NCBI GenBank assembly: GCA_028564925.1
Contig: CM053028.1
Location: 441,776,522-441,840,521 of the forward strand
Direction of reading: 5' to 3'
Length of the DNA: 64,000 bases
Source of the DNA: Lithobates sylvaticus
Taxonomy: Eukaryota > Chordata > Amphibia > Anura > Ranidae
Positions within the stretch are counted from its first letter, which is position 1; each line of letters begins with the position of its first letter. This document shows positions 45,000 to 56,454 of the stretch, piece after piece. The notes beneath the pieces were generated by a model. That model was not told the DNA's origin and did not search any database. It saw only the letters and a program-made list of their open reading frames with translations. Both the position numbers and the translations under genes were made by a program.

Positions 45000-45658
45000 A
45001 CTAAACACCCTTCTTCTCTGGGGAACACACAGTAGATCACACAGGTCAGGCTTACATAGGGAAAAAATGTTCACTGAAACGCATACCTTAGCTCCCAGTG
45101 ATGTGCTCCCTGGAGGTGGAGGCAAAGAAAAAAATATTACCATGTACTACTTGTGAGTGGGCAGGGCAGGGCCAAGATTGCTAATATTTACTTTCTATTT
45201 GGTGCCCTGACCAATGAGGATTGGCATTTTTTAACGCACAAGCATCCCCTGCTGCTGGCCATGGAAGGGATGAGGGTTATGTAAAGACCAGGATGATGGA
45301 CTGCTTCCATGCTTGTTTTGAAAGCAATGGCCATCCTTGCATTGTTTCACAAGTATTACTTCACCATGGTTGGATGCGCAGCTCTCCCAACTTTGTCTTG
45401 GAACTTATAGCATGGCTGCCTTAAACTATGCCATAGTACCTATTTTGCTAAACTGCCCTTCATTTAACAGATTTAGATTTCCACTAGTGTAGTTAAACTT
45501 TTAAAGCCAAACCAAAAAGTGGTTCCTCTCATGGTCATGTTCTGACCTTCCCCTCCCACATCCCTATTGACCATCAAATATGATATGAGTTGTGGTTCCC
45601 TGAAGGAGGTGAGCTAGGGCACAGCCATGAAGGCTATAGTTTAACACTGCATAATAGG
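45000..45658. other. No gene recognised
   Basis: The two strands carry overlapping frames (44736-45143 minus and 44767-45156 plus), neither with known motifs. No repeat ends found. Confidence 0.3.
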
Positions 45659-45662
45659 CTTA

Positions 45663-46126
45663 TGCCGCATACACACGATCGGACTATCCGGCAGACTTAG
45701 TCCGGCAGACAACCCGCCGGACTTTCCAGCGGAGGTCCGCCGGACTTTCCGAACGTGCGGACTTGAGCACACACGCCCGGACTTTTCCGGCGGACTAGAT
45801 CAGGCGGACAATGCGCCGGAGTTTTGGCGGAGGTCCAGCAGACTTTTGAAATGAACGGACTTGCCCACACATGGAGTAAAGTCCATTCATTTTGAACGTG
45901 ACTCCAGGTAGAGGAGGCGACATTGAATTCCTTCGCTAGTCCCGTCTACCTGGAGTCACGTCTCCGTGTGTGGGCAAGTCCGTTCATTTCAAAAGTCCCG
46001 CGGACTAGCACACAGACGGCCGGATTGTCCGCCGGACTGCCGAATCCGGTGGATAAGTTTGAGTCAAAACTTCTTTCTAAGTCCGCCGGACACACGGTCG
46101 GATAGTCCGATCGTGTGTACGCGGCA
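45663..46126. mobile_element. TA-flanked MITE of the GTACACAC group
   Basis: TGCCGCATACACACGATCGG on the left and the inverse (ccgatcgtgtgtacgcggca) on the right, TA at 45661-45662 and 46127-46128. The centre is a second palindrome ('gtgactccaggtagaggagg' against 'tctacctggagtcac'), so most of the element is self-complementary. Confidence 0.8.
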
Positions 46127-46129
46127 TAA

Positions 46130-47335
46130 CAATGCTTTGTTAATCATTCCATTTATATTTCATAGTGTTGAAAAAAAAAAAAAAAAAACTAAGACTTTCT
46201 ACGGACTGTGCGCATATTTCATTTTTCAACAAATGTGTAAAAAGCTCAGTACAAAAATGTTTGTATCCCGGGGCATTTGTAGCGGTTGAGATGAATATAA
46301 AGACAATAAAAATTAACTTGGTTTAAAGTTGCTGACTGAAGAGAGTCCCTTTCAATCCAAAGACTAATTAGGTTAGGTATGAATAACTTTATAACAGTTT
46401 TTGTGCTGATCTGCTCTATGTTTAAGAACTATAATAAAACCTCCAAACCCACTTCCTTGTGGAAGAAAAACATGCATGAAATTTGGAGACTTGCAAACTA
46501 AAGTACATGTAGAATACTCAGCCATTTAAAGGTTCTACAACCATATTTTTTGCAGCAGTTGAGTGTTTTCATGTGGCTGATCTTGTACCAATACAAAACA
46601 ATGCAGTTTATTTTCTTGTTTTTACATTGCCATGAGTGGGTGCTGACAAATAGTAAAACTAAGGTCATTCATTTTTAATTATCCACATCTATTGACTTGA
46701 AAACAATTGTTAAAATAAATGACCACTATTATGCATAATTTTTTTAATCATGTTTATTTATCAGACTACTTAGCATACAAATCCAATTTTTATGACAAAG
46801 CAAGTGAGTTGTTTGTTAAATAAGGCTGTTTACATTTATTATTATAATTTAGATGACTATCCATTTACTTTTTTTTTTTGGAACCGATTTATATAGAAAT
46901 TCAGTTAATTCCAGGGTTCTGTTTAAAAAAAGGGTTTATATATACTGTAGTTGTATGCTGTATTTAGCATGCAGAAAACAAGGCATGTGGAGAATGGACC
47001 AATGCATCTTTCTTTTTTAGTTTTATATGTAAATTTATATTTTTGATTTAATCTACTTATATTTAGCTTCTCTTGGTTCCTCCCTCCCTCCATCAACATG
47101 CTAATGAAAATGTTAAAAATTAAAACCTTTCCATTTTCATTACAAACCTTATTTTAGACCCAGTGACATCATCAATGCATCACTTTGCTTCTCTATGCAA
47201 TGCAGGCAGATCATAACTGGTGGCGGGCCCAGGAGAGTGCTGTACGTAGCTCCTTGAAAACATTACAGCACTCTGTGTAAGCAGTGGGCATGCCTTTGAG
47301 AGGCATTATGTAAATATCAAAATGACTTGACAGGT
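46130..47335. other. No gene; AT-rich unique-looking DNA
   Basis: About 1.2 kb without repeat ends or open frames, containing homeodomain- and POU-like words (ttaatcatgttta, tatgcataatt, cattcatttttaattatcca). It could be an ordinary AT-rich intergenic stretch or a conserved regulatory element; the sequence alone cannot decide. Confidence 0.35.
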
Positions 47336-47337
47336 GG

Positions 47338-47640
47338 GTGTCAGCCTAGAGGAGTGGGCATTCCTGGGAAGGCTGAATCTGCGTTTTTAGATGCATTCCA
47401 GATGCTTTTTTTCCTTTTTTTTCCACTGTACTGGGGTCCAGTGCATTTTTGATGCTTTTTACCACCTTCCAGTATGCGGGAAAAAAAGCAGCATGTTGTA
47501 CTTTTTTTCTGGAACTGAAAAGCACTGGAACCCACTGCACTGGTGTGAGTGAACTATGCCATTGGAACCCATATAATCTACTTTCCATGCTTTTCTGATG
47601 GAGAAAAAGCACTGCACTGCATGTGGTGCAAACGGACCCT
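47338..47640. repeat. Partial MITE-like repeat
   Basis: Words such as 'gcatttttgatgcttttt' and 'gaaaagcactggaa', with a right end 'gcatgtggtgcaaacggacc', resemble the interiors of the Harbinger-like MITEs here. No clear left end, so a truncated copy. The two overlapping minus frames at 47341-47612 lie in it. Confidence 0.4.
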
Positions 47641-47935
47641 ACAATTTTTTATTAGGAGACAAAAAACGTTTGCTGCAACTGTTCTAGTACCCCGCACAGT
47701 ACTGTAGTCTGTCCCCACACGTGTCACTTATGTGGACAGCTTGGTCTGCATGTAAATGTGGGGAAACAAATAAATGCATGTGCAATGAAAAAAAATTATT
47801 TGCTTTATTTAAAACAAATGTTTAAAGCAAAGTCATAGAAAAAGCAAGTGAACATGAAGAAAAATAGCACCTTGAAAGGAGTGTAATTAGACAAAGTAGT
47901 CCAATGAATTAAATGAGGTCAGCAATGTAGTTTAA

Positions 47936-48750
47936 CCGTTTGCCGACCACCTCACGCAGATATACTGCGGCAGAAAGGCACATACAGGCAAACTAACATT
48001 CCTGTATGTTACCCTTTAAGAGGCGGCCTGCGGGCGCCCGCGGCAAGCTCTGTGAGTCGTGTCGCGGGTCGTCTCAAGGAGAGGAAGAACGGGGAGATGC
48101 TAATATAAATGAGCTTTTCCCCGTTCTGCCTAGTGACAGTGTCACTGATCTCTGCTCCCTGTGATCGGGAGCAGAGATCAGTGACGTGTCACACACAGCC
48201 ACGCCCCCCCACAGTTAGAAACACACCCCAGGACACACTTAACCCCTACACTGCCACCTAGTGGTTAACCCCTTCACTGCCAGTGTAATTTATACAGGAA
48301 TCAGTGTATTTGTATAGCACTGATTGCTGTAAAAATGACAATGGTCCCAAAAATGGCCGATGTGTCCCCCATAATGTTGAAGTCACGATAAAAACCGCTG
48401 ATCGGCGTCATTACTAGTAAAAAAAAAAAATTATTAATAAAAATGCCATAAAACTATCCCCTATTTTGTAAACGATATAACAATCAATAATCGCTTATTG
48501 AGATTTTTTTAACCAAAAATATGTCGAAGAATATGTATCGGCCTAAACTGAGGAAAATAATAGTTTTTTTATATATTTTTGGGGGATATTTACTATAGCA
48601 AAATGTAAAAAATAATGTGTTTTTTTTTCAAAATTGTCACTCTTATTTTTTTGTTTATAGCACAAAAAATAAAAACCGCAGGGGTGATCAAATACCACCA
48701 AAAGAAAGCTCTATTTGTGGGAAAAAAAGGACGTCAATTTTGTTTGTGAG
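47936..48750. mobile_element. TTAA-group element, right end truncated
   Basis: TTAA at 47932-47935 is followed by CCGTTTGCCGACCACC. The right part (ataccaccaaaagaaagctc, 'tatttgtgggaaaaaaaggac') is the subterminal block seen at about 54340 and, inverted, at about 15200 and 56600. The outer right end with a second TTAA is not found. A strong hairpin (gtcactgatctctgctccc with its inverse) lies at about 48130-48190. No transposase. Confidence 0.7.
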
Positions 48751-49437
48751 CCTACTGCTTATGTTTCCCTGCAGACAGGCTTAGATGTTTTTATTAAAAT
48801 AATTACATTGTCTGTAGACTGGTACAGGTTATCAAGTATTATATACTCAAGCAAAACCTTTATAAATCAATGTAACTATGTTGGATACATATGACTAAAG
48901 TAAATGACAATTTGTATTGTTAATTAATAACTTTCAATAAAAATGTAATGTTTAAAAAATAATAATTACAGTGTCATCATCCATATACAAAAATAGAGGG
49001 GACAATGTAAATCAAAAATGTTTGCACTCTAAATATAGAGTTTTTTGCTTACTGCTTACCCTTATGTAAACTGATTGGTTCATTATAATATTGCATGCAA
49101 TGTGGAACAAATACACTTTAAATGGTAGATTGCTATGAATGACACCCTGTGCTAATTAATAAATGTAATCAACTGTGTTCAACCTTTCTCAACCAGGGTT
49201 CCATGGAATCACGGGGTTCCTCCAGAGGTTTCTAGTGGTTCCTCGAGCAAAGAACAATTTCTGCCTCTAAGATAGGTAATCGCTGACACCAATAATCTTT
49301 TAGGCCATCCGTAAGGGAGGGATTCTCCCCAATTACCACAAATGTAAGGAGCATTCATCCCTGTGACCATCATTCTAATGTAGTTGTAGATTTTGTAATT
49401 ATTAACAAGGGTTCCTCCATGTTAAAAAAAAAAAAAA
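48751..49437. other. No gene; AT-rich, then an anonymous repeat
   Basis: 48790-49170 is AT-rich and unassigned. 49175-49425 ('tctcaaccagggttccatgg', 'ggttcctcc' repeated) looks like an interspersed repeat, but has no second copy in this window. Confidence 0.35.
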
Positions 49438-49888
49438 GGGAGGGACTGTAGCTGAAATTTTTTTTTTAAAAGCCAGCAGCTACAAATACTGCTGCTGCTG
49501 ACTTTTAATAAATGGACACTTACCTGTCACATGTTCCAGCGATGTCACACTTACTTAAATGGACACTTACCTGTCACATGCTCGGCTCTCTGCTGCTGCC
49601 GGCGCCATTCTCGGTGAGGGAATCAGGAAGTGAAGTGTTGCGGCTTCACTTCCCGGTTTCCTACTGCGCATGCGCGAGTCGCGCAGCGCAATGAGAATCA
49701 TCCGCGCTGTCTGCTGGGACCCGTGTGTGCAGACCGCGCGCCGGGACAGGAAGTGGCGTAAACTCCCGTGGGGGTTTATGCCCGGAAGTGGGTGTAAATA
49801 CCTGTCTTAGACAGGTAGCTGCACCCCTCTCCCCCCTGAAAGGTGCCAAATGTGACACCGGAGGGGTGAGGGTTCCGATGAGCGGATG
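49438..49888. repeat. Interspersed repeat, copy 2
   Basis: Same order of blocks as 196-660. It differs by a duplicated 'ggacacttacctgtcacatg' stretch near 49515-49575 and lacks the last 25 bp. The overlapping frames on both strands are not genes. Confidence 0.6.
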
Positions 49889-50295
49889 TTTCATACAAGC
49901 CTTCACATATTTAAACTTTAATTCAGTAGGTCATGAAAACTCAATTTAGAATTTTTAAGATACAGCTCAGAAATTATGTTTTTATTAACCACTAGGCACC
50001 CACGCTATAGCTGAAAGACGTTCCTGGATGTCCTCCTGTTTACTCCTTCCTCACCGCGCATCGGGGTAATTCTGTGTTGGTCGTGTCCGTTGGACACAGC
50101 CAATCACAGATCGTGGTAAATGGCCAATCTCAGCGGCAATTTAGCACTCGATCGGCGTGTCCAATGAGAGATGATCTCAAGTGTAAACATGAGATCATCT
50201 CTCATTGCCGGCTCTCCCTCCTCACACAGAGACCGCGTGTGAGGAGGGAGAGCGACCTGTGCTGCAGCTTGTAAATACAGTACCCAGAGTAAAAA

Positions 50296-50640
50296 TCAGT
50301 GCCATCTGTCATCAGTGCCACGTGCTATCTGCCATCAGTGTCACGTGTCATCAGTACCACATACCAGTGCCATCTGCCATTAGTGTCACGTGTCATCAGT
50401 GCCATGTATCAGTTCCATCTGTCATCAGTGTCACGTGTCATCAGTGCCACGTATCAGTGCCATCTGTCATCAGTGTCACGTGTCATCAGTGCCACGTATC
50501 AGTGCCATCTTCCATCAGTGTCACGTATCAGTGCCATCTGCCATCAGTGTCATGTGTCATCAGTGCCACGTATCAGTGCCATCTGTCACCAGTGCCACAT
50601 CAGTGTCACGTGTCATCAGTGCCTTCTGTCATCACCAACA
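50296..50640 (+). repeat. Minisatellite with repeated CACGTG
   Basis: Units of 13-16 bp (catcagtgtcacgtgt, catcagtgccacgtat, cagtgccatctgt) alternate, forming a higher-order unit of about 45 bp. CACGTG occurs six times: 50319, 50342, 50387, 50432, 50477 and 50607. Because 45 is a multiple of 3, all frames stay open, which produces long Cys/His/Val/Ser-rich hypothetical peptides that are not proteins. Confidence 0.88.
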
Positions 50641-52441
50641 ATGTTTAGAAGATTATTTTCAGCCGAGGAGGCATACAATATTCTTGCGGCCAATGAGAGC
50701 AACTGGGAGCTCCTCCTCATATTCAGATTCTGAGTCTGACGTTGACTACGAGCCTGTCCAAAGCAGTGGAACACTGACAGCCTCAGAGGAGGATAAGAGT
50801 CCGCCCACCAGACGAAGGCGTTCTGGTGAGGAGACAGTGCCATCTACCAGCACCGCAGTGCCATCCACCAGCACCGCAGTACCTCGGCAAAGGCCACGTA
50901 CCAGGGTTAGGTCCCATGCCAGCCTTCCCTATTCCCTTCAGAACCCCTTGTGGCTTCCTCCTAATTCAGGAGAAGCTAACATTCCCCCTTTCACTGCCCA
51001 GCCAGGAGTCCAGGTGGACACAGAAAATTTTTCCCCGATTGATTTTTTCCTTTTAATTTTTACTGAGGACATGCTAGCATCAATTGTGGCCCAGTGAAAC
51101 CTGTATGCACAATTCATAGCAAGTAACCCAACGTCCTATTATGCCGTCCCTACGAGTGGAGAGCCCTAACAGTGGAGAAGTTTAAACATTTTTTGGGCCT
51201 CACATTCTGTATGAAACGAACCAAAAAAAATGAATTACGTTCATATTGGTGAACCCTCCCATCCACCACATGCCCATCTTTTCCTCAGTAATGCCCAGAA
51301 CCAGATATCTAATGATTATGAGATTCCTACACTATAATGATAATACCCAGTGCCCTCCCCGAAATGACCCAAATTTTGACAAGCTTTATAAAATTCGGCC
51401 ACTACTAAATAATTTTTCTGAAATCTTCCCCCAGTTGTTTACCCCAGACCAACACATATGCATGGATGAGTCCCTTATCAAATTTTCTGTCAGGCTGGGC
51501 ATAAAACAATGTATTCCCACCAAAAGGGCCCGCTATGGGGTGAAGCTGTATAAATTGTGCGACCGAACCACAGGGTATACATATGCCTTCATGGTATACG
51601 AAGGGAAGGACACCCAGCTGCATCCCCTAATTGCCCAGACTACATGGGATCAAGCGGGAAAGTTGTTTGGGAACTCATAAACCCACTCCTGGAGAAAGGC
51701 TACCATTTGTACGTAGATAACTTTTATACAAGTTTGCCCCTGTTCCGCAACCTTCACAAAAAGAACACTCCAGCATGTGGCACCGTAAGGATGAACCAGA
51801 AAGGCTTTCCTCAAAGCCTCGTCAACAAAAACCTAAGAAGAGGGGAGACGGCGAGTTTACGGAATGAGGAAATTCTGGCTGTGAAGTGGAGGGACAGAAG
51901 GGATGTCTATGTGCTTTCTTCGATCCACAACAATACATTAGTTGAGATCACCAGGAGGAATGGCCCAATCCAAAAACCAACATGCATTCACGAATACAAT
52001 ATGCTAATGGGGGGTGTCGACTTCAACGACCAAATGCTCGAACCTTAACTTGCCACAAGACGAACATACCAGTGGTATAAAAAAGTTTACATTTATTTGT
52101 TTAATTTGGCCATATACAACAGCTACGTTATCTATCGCAACTCCACTGAAAGCCCCAAATCCTTCTTTGGCTACCAGGAGGAAATCACCACTGCCCTTAT
52201 ATTCCCGAACGGTCCACCAGAAAACATTTGATCCGATGTGATTAGCAGACTCTCCGAACGCCACTTTCCAGATAAAATCCCTCCCAGACCAACAGGCCAA
52301 AAACGTCAGAAAAAATGCTGGGTGTGCACCAGAGGAGGAGTTAGAAGAGACACCACTTATCATTGTCCCCAATGTCCTTCCCAACCAGGCCTCTGCATAG
52401 TTGACTGTTTTCGCTATTACCATACTTCACTAAATTATTAG
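50641..52441 (+). pseudogene. piggyBac transposase pseudogene
   Basis: piggyBac transposases excise and insert at TTAA without scars, using three catalytic Asp residues and a C-terminal Cys-rich domain. The likely start is ATG 50641 (MFRRLFSAEEAYNIL). An acidic Ser-rich segment (YSDSESDVDYEP) follows after a frame change near 50710. Next come FSPIDFFLLIFTEDMLASIV, then MPRTRYLMIMRFLHYNDN in another frame. The three Asp lie in HICMDESLIKF, YHLYVDNFYTS and LMGGVDFNDQM. The C terminus has a Cys/His cluster (CWVCTRGG...YHCPQCPSQPGLCIVDCF). Stops (near 51095, 52046 and 52229) and at least three frame changes break it. A coherent but dead gene. Confidence 0.92.
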
Positions 52442-52516
52442 TGAAGTATGGTAAACATAACGCTCACTTCCTGCCATTTACCTTCACACCCCATTATGTC
52501 TCTACTTTCTCTGTAA

Positions 52517-52745
52517 CTGACCCTGGCTTGTTATTCAACCACACTTCTGCCTACCGATTCTGTTCATACCTCTGCCTGATCTGGAACTGACCCTGGCTTG
52601 TTATTCGACCACGCTTCTGCCTACCAATTCTATTCATACCTCTATCTGATCTGGAACTGACCCTGACTTGTAATTCGACCATGCTTCTGCCTACCGATTC
52701 TGTACATACCTCTGCCTGATCTGGAACTGACCTGGACTGTTTGAC
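52517..52745. repeat. 70-bp tandem repeat, about 3.3 units
   Basis: 'ctgaccctggcttgttattc' recurs at 52517, 52587 and 52657 with a fourth start at 52727, a period of exactly 70 bp. It lies 75 bp downstream of the transposase stop. Looser copies of 'cctgcctgctgcctg' continue to about 53270. Confidence 0.88.
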
Positions 52746-54460
52746 CATGCTTTTTGCCTGCCTCTTGGACTGATCTTGTACCCTTCCACTGGACTAGTGG
52801 TATTCATAACACAGGTGTCTCACATATGTGAGGGGCTCCAAAATAGTTTTTCTGGATGAAGAAAACTATTATTTTTGTTTTCTCATTCATAGATTAGGGT
52901 CTGGAGACTCGCAGGCTTCAAAAAGATTTGGGTGGGAGAAGCCTCTACCCCCTGTCCCCATTCTGTCCCGAACAAGGCCCTACTTCTGCCTGCTGCCTGT
53001 AGGACCTATGCCATCATGCCTCTGCCTGTCGCATGAACTGACCACACCATATGGACTATGTTCCTGCCTACTACCAGGACCAATATTTTGGCACTGCTGA
53101 AAATCTCGGCCTGCACTGACCCTGGACTGTATATGGACAGTATTCCTGCCTGCTGCCTGTACTGACTATGGACAGTATTCCTTCCTGTTGCCTGGACAAT
53201 TGAGTTCGCTTTTGCTGACCAAGTCCCTGCCTGCTGCCTGGACCAGTGCTATAATCCCGTGGACAACTGCGCTACTAAAGCCACAGGTAATCTTTTGTTT
53301 ACCCTTTGCTCAGCAGAATGTATTTTGGGGAGTAATTCTTGGTATGTGCATGCTATGTGTCGCTAGAACACCTAACGGTGTTCCTTGCTTGTTGGGCCTC
53401 TGTATGTGGCCAGGCTGTGTAAAAGTCTCACATATGTGGAATCTCCATACTCAGGAGGAGTAGCAGAATGTCATTTGGGGGGTCATTTTTGCTATGTACA
53501 TGCTATGTGTTGGAAATATCTTATAAATGGACAACTTTGCGTAAAAAAAAAAATGCGGTTTAATTTTTTCCACATTTTCCGAAAACTTCGGGAAAAAAAT
53601 GAACCACTCAAAAGACTCATTATGCTTTAGATTATATGTTGGGGTGTTAGCTTTCCAAAATGGGGTCATTTTGCGGGCGTTTCCTTTGTCCTGGTGCTCC
53701 AGGGCCTTCAAAAGTGTAATAAGTGGTTGAGAAATTAGATGTGTCATTTATGCTCCTAGAACACCTGATGGTGCTTCCTGCATGTTAGGCCTCTCTACGT
53801 GGCTAGGCTGTAAAAAAGTCCCACACATGTGGTATCACCATACTTAGGAGGAGTAGCAGAATGTGTTTTTGGGTGTAATTTGTGCTATACACATGCCATG
53901 TGAGAGAAATAACCTATTACAATGACAATTTTGTGGGAAAAAATAAATCTTAATTTTGCAAAGAATTGTGGGAAAAAAATGACAACATCAAAAACCTCAC
54001 CATGCATCTAACTAAATACCTTGGAATGTCTACTTTCAAAAAAGGGGTAATTTGGGGGGTATTTGTACTTTCCTGGCTTGCTCGGGTCGCAAGAAATGAG
54101 GCCACCAGTACATCAGGTGTGATCAATTTTTTATGATTTGCACCACAGCTTGTAGACTCTCTAACTTTCACACAGACCAAATAATAGCCACAATTTGGGG
54201 TTATTTTAAAGATATGTAGCAGTATAAATTGTGGCCAAAATTTATGAAGAAAAAGTAATAATTTGCAAAATTTTATCACAGAAACTAAGAAAAATTCGTT
54301 TTTTTTCAAGCAAAAAATAAAAAACCCAGAGGTGATCAAATACCACCAAATGAAAGCTCTATTTGTATGAAAAAAAAGGACAAAAAATGAATTTGGGTAC
54401 AGTATTACATGACTGAGTAATTGTCATTCAAAGTGTGAGAGCACCAAAAGCTGTGGTTAA

Positions 54461-55510
54461 CACTATACAGGTTGGTATATATAGGAAAGGTAAACAGAAA
54501 ACACCTTTGGAGGAATGTGGTCGTTATCTCTCACTATCACATGCATGAAAGACGTAATTATGATCCTAGGTTGACCAGCTCCCAGTAAACATGTTTATAT
54601 TACAGTATGGGGAAAAGAAACTAACTGGAGGGTGGAAAGAATCTGCAGATAAACAAAGTTCTAGGATGCTTGCAACATATGCACATAGGAAATGTTATAA
54701 TAATAATTATAATGGATATATAACGCTATTTCTTTAAAATGCAGCATAAGAATTATTTCTACACAAGACAGTCAAGTTTAAAATAAATTGTAAGTTTGTA
54801 CAAAGAAAAAAATACAGGCAAATACAGTGAACGCTAAGATACAGAGAGATGGAGTTATATTGAAATCCAAACTTTACTGTAAAAAGTGAAGCTGCTACTT
54901 GTAAAAAAAAAGAGACGCTTATTGGTCTAATGTGAAAGGTGGCTAAAATGGTCAAGACTCAACAGGTGGGAAAGGGTAAATTGCCTATTTTTCTTTTTTT
55001 TCCACAAAATTACAGACCAGTTTCTTGGACAATACATGCTATCTTCACGGATTTAAAAATGAGGTGGCCATATCCTGTGGGCATAAAGAGTTTTCTATTT
55101 GGTGTTTTTATGTAGCTTGTAACCAGAAAGGTAAACTTATATGTGAACCCTTGTCTTGTAAAACAACCCATTCAGTCTATATATACACATACACACACAT
55201 TCTAAATACCTTTTTTCTATTTTTTATATAAGTGTGCACATGACCTCTGTTCTCACCTGCATAAAGGACTTGGTGGGGAGGTGGGGGTGAAGAAACAGCA
55301 GCACACTGGTCTTTCAAGTGAATGGCTGTGCAGGAAAGGTGTGTCAGCACAAGTCTGACCATTGGATGACAGACAAGCCGTTCTCGCAGCACAAAAAAAC
55401 TGACCACACTGGGATGGATGTGCCCTCATGCTTGGAAACAGAAAAGCAGAAGGCAGAAACACCAGGTATTTCACACAAAGGAAGCAATACAAATAAAACA
55501 GGATACTTTT
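54461..55510. other. No gene recognised; between TTAA elements
   Basis: AT-rich sequence with TTAA at both borders owned by neighbouring elements. No repeat ends or coding motifs. The plus and minus frames at 55177-55575 overlap each other. Confidence 0.35.
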
Positions 55511-55514
55511 TTAA

Positions 55515-56307
55515 CCTCCTAGGCGGTGTTCCCGAGTCTGGCTCGGGTTCCGTTTTTTTCTGCTGGGAGCGGTAACCCCGAGCCAGACTCGGGCTTGCGT
55601 GCAGGATGCAGGGGGGAAGTTACTTACCTTTTCCCCTGGATCCTGCGATGTCTCCCCGCTGTGTGAGCGAGCCGTCCGCTCGCTCGATTCACACAGTGCC
55701 GGTCTCCGTTCCCTGCGACGGTCCGACGCACGGGAGCGGAGATCGGCGCCAAATTCAAAAAAGTGTAAAAACACAATACACATACAGTACTGTAATCTTA
55801 CAGATTACAGTACTGTATACAAAAAATGCACACCCCCTTTGTCCCTAGTGGTCTGCCCAGTGCCCTGCATGTCATTTTATATAATAAAAAGTTTTTTTTT
55901 CTGCCTGGAAACTGGAGATTGTCCATAGCAACCAAAAAGTGTCCCTTTATGTCAAAAGTGGTTTTAGACCAGCTAGAAAACACCGATAAAAAATTAGAAT
56001 CACAATTTATCATCAACCAATAAATTTAATGGCAGCGACTATTCTGCAACTGAGCAAATTTCAGTGTTTTTGATTTGATTACATTATTGAATCATTTTTA
56101 TATATATTTTTATTTTATTATAATTTATGATTTTGTGTTTCAAACATTATCATACCCGGGATGTCTACTAGACTCTGGTTCGGACAGATTTAAGTGAGTT
56201 ATTCATAAGAATTGCATGCCTACAATATAAAAACGCCAAATTTCCATGCAAAATAATTGTACCGCTTTCAGCACAAAATTCCAGACAGAATCATACCACC
56301 AGGGAGG
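55515..56307. mobile_element. TTAA-flanked element with CCTCC termini, 793 bp
   Basis: CCTCCTAGGCGGTG on the left and accaccagggagg on the right, TTAA at 55511-55514 and 56308-56311. Left hairpin: 'cccgagtctggctcgg' with its inverse (about 55532-55589). Central hairpin: 'acagtactgtaatct' with its inverse (about 55785-55816). The right third (aaaacgccaaatttccatgc, 'aattgtaccgctttcagca') is a block I recall from many ranid repeat copies. No transposase. Confidence 0.85.
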
Positions 56308-56454
56308 TTAAGTACAGAGTGTAACAGACACATATCAGGAATATCAAATGGTGGGGTAACATTTTCAGGATGCAATAGACTCTTTGAACACTCAAAAAAT
56401 CTAGATATGTCTCATACTGTGTTTACAACAGCAAAAGGCTTTATTCAATATTAA

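Larger units (their letters stand above)
49989..54456 (+). mobile_element. piggyBac element with a broken transposase, 4.47 kb
   Basis: TTAA at 49985-49988 and 54457-54460 flanks an element starting CCACTAGGCACC and ending AAAGCTGTGG. In order it holds a left subterminal region ('tgtccgttggacacagccaa'), a CACGTG-bearing minisatellite (50296-50640), a piggyBac transposase pseudogene (50641-52441), a 70-bp tandem array (52517-52745), and a right subterminal region with the 'cacatgtgg..aggaggag' modules. The right end lacks about 45 bp present in the relative at 56455. This is the only element of the TTAA group in the window with a recognisable transposase, so it links the group to piggyBac. Confidence 0.9.

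Noticed and set aside
44736-45156. Opposed frames of 129 and 135 codons
   Set aside because: They cover the same bases, have no recognised domain, and partly lie in a short TTAA-flanked repeat.
50296-50640. CRISPR-like array
   Set aside because: Units are contiguous with no unique spacers of constant length, and the genome is clearly eukaryotic.
50205-50733. Three overlapping frames encoding Cys/His/Ser/Val repeats, like a novel repeat protein
   Set aside because: They are one minisatellite read in all three frames. The 45-bp unit keeps every frame open.
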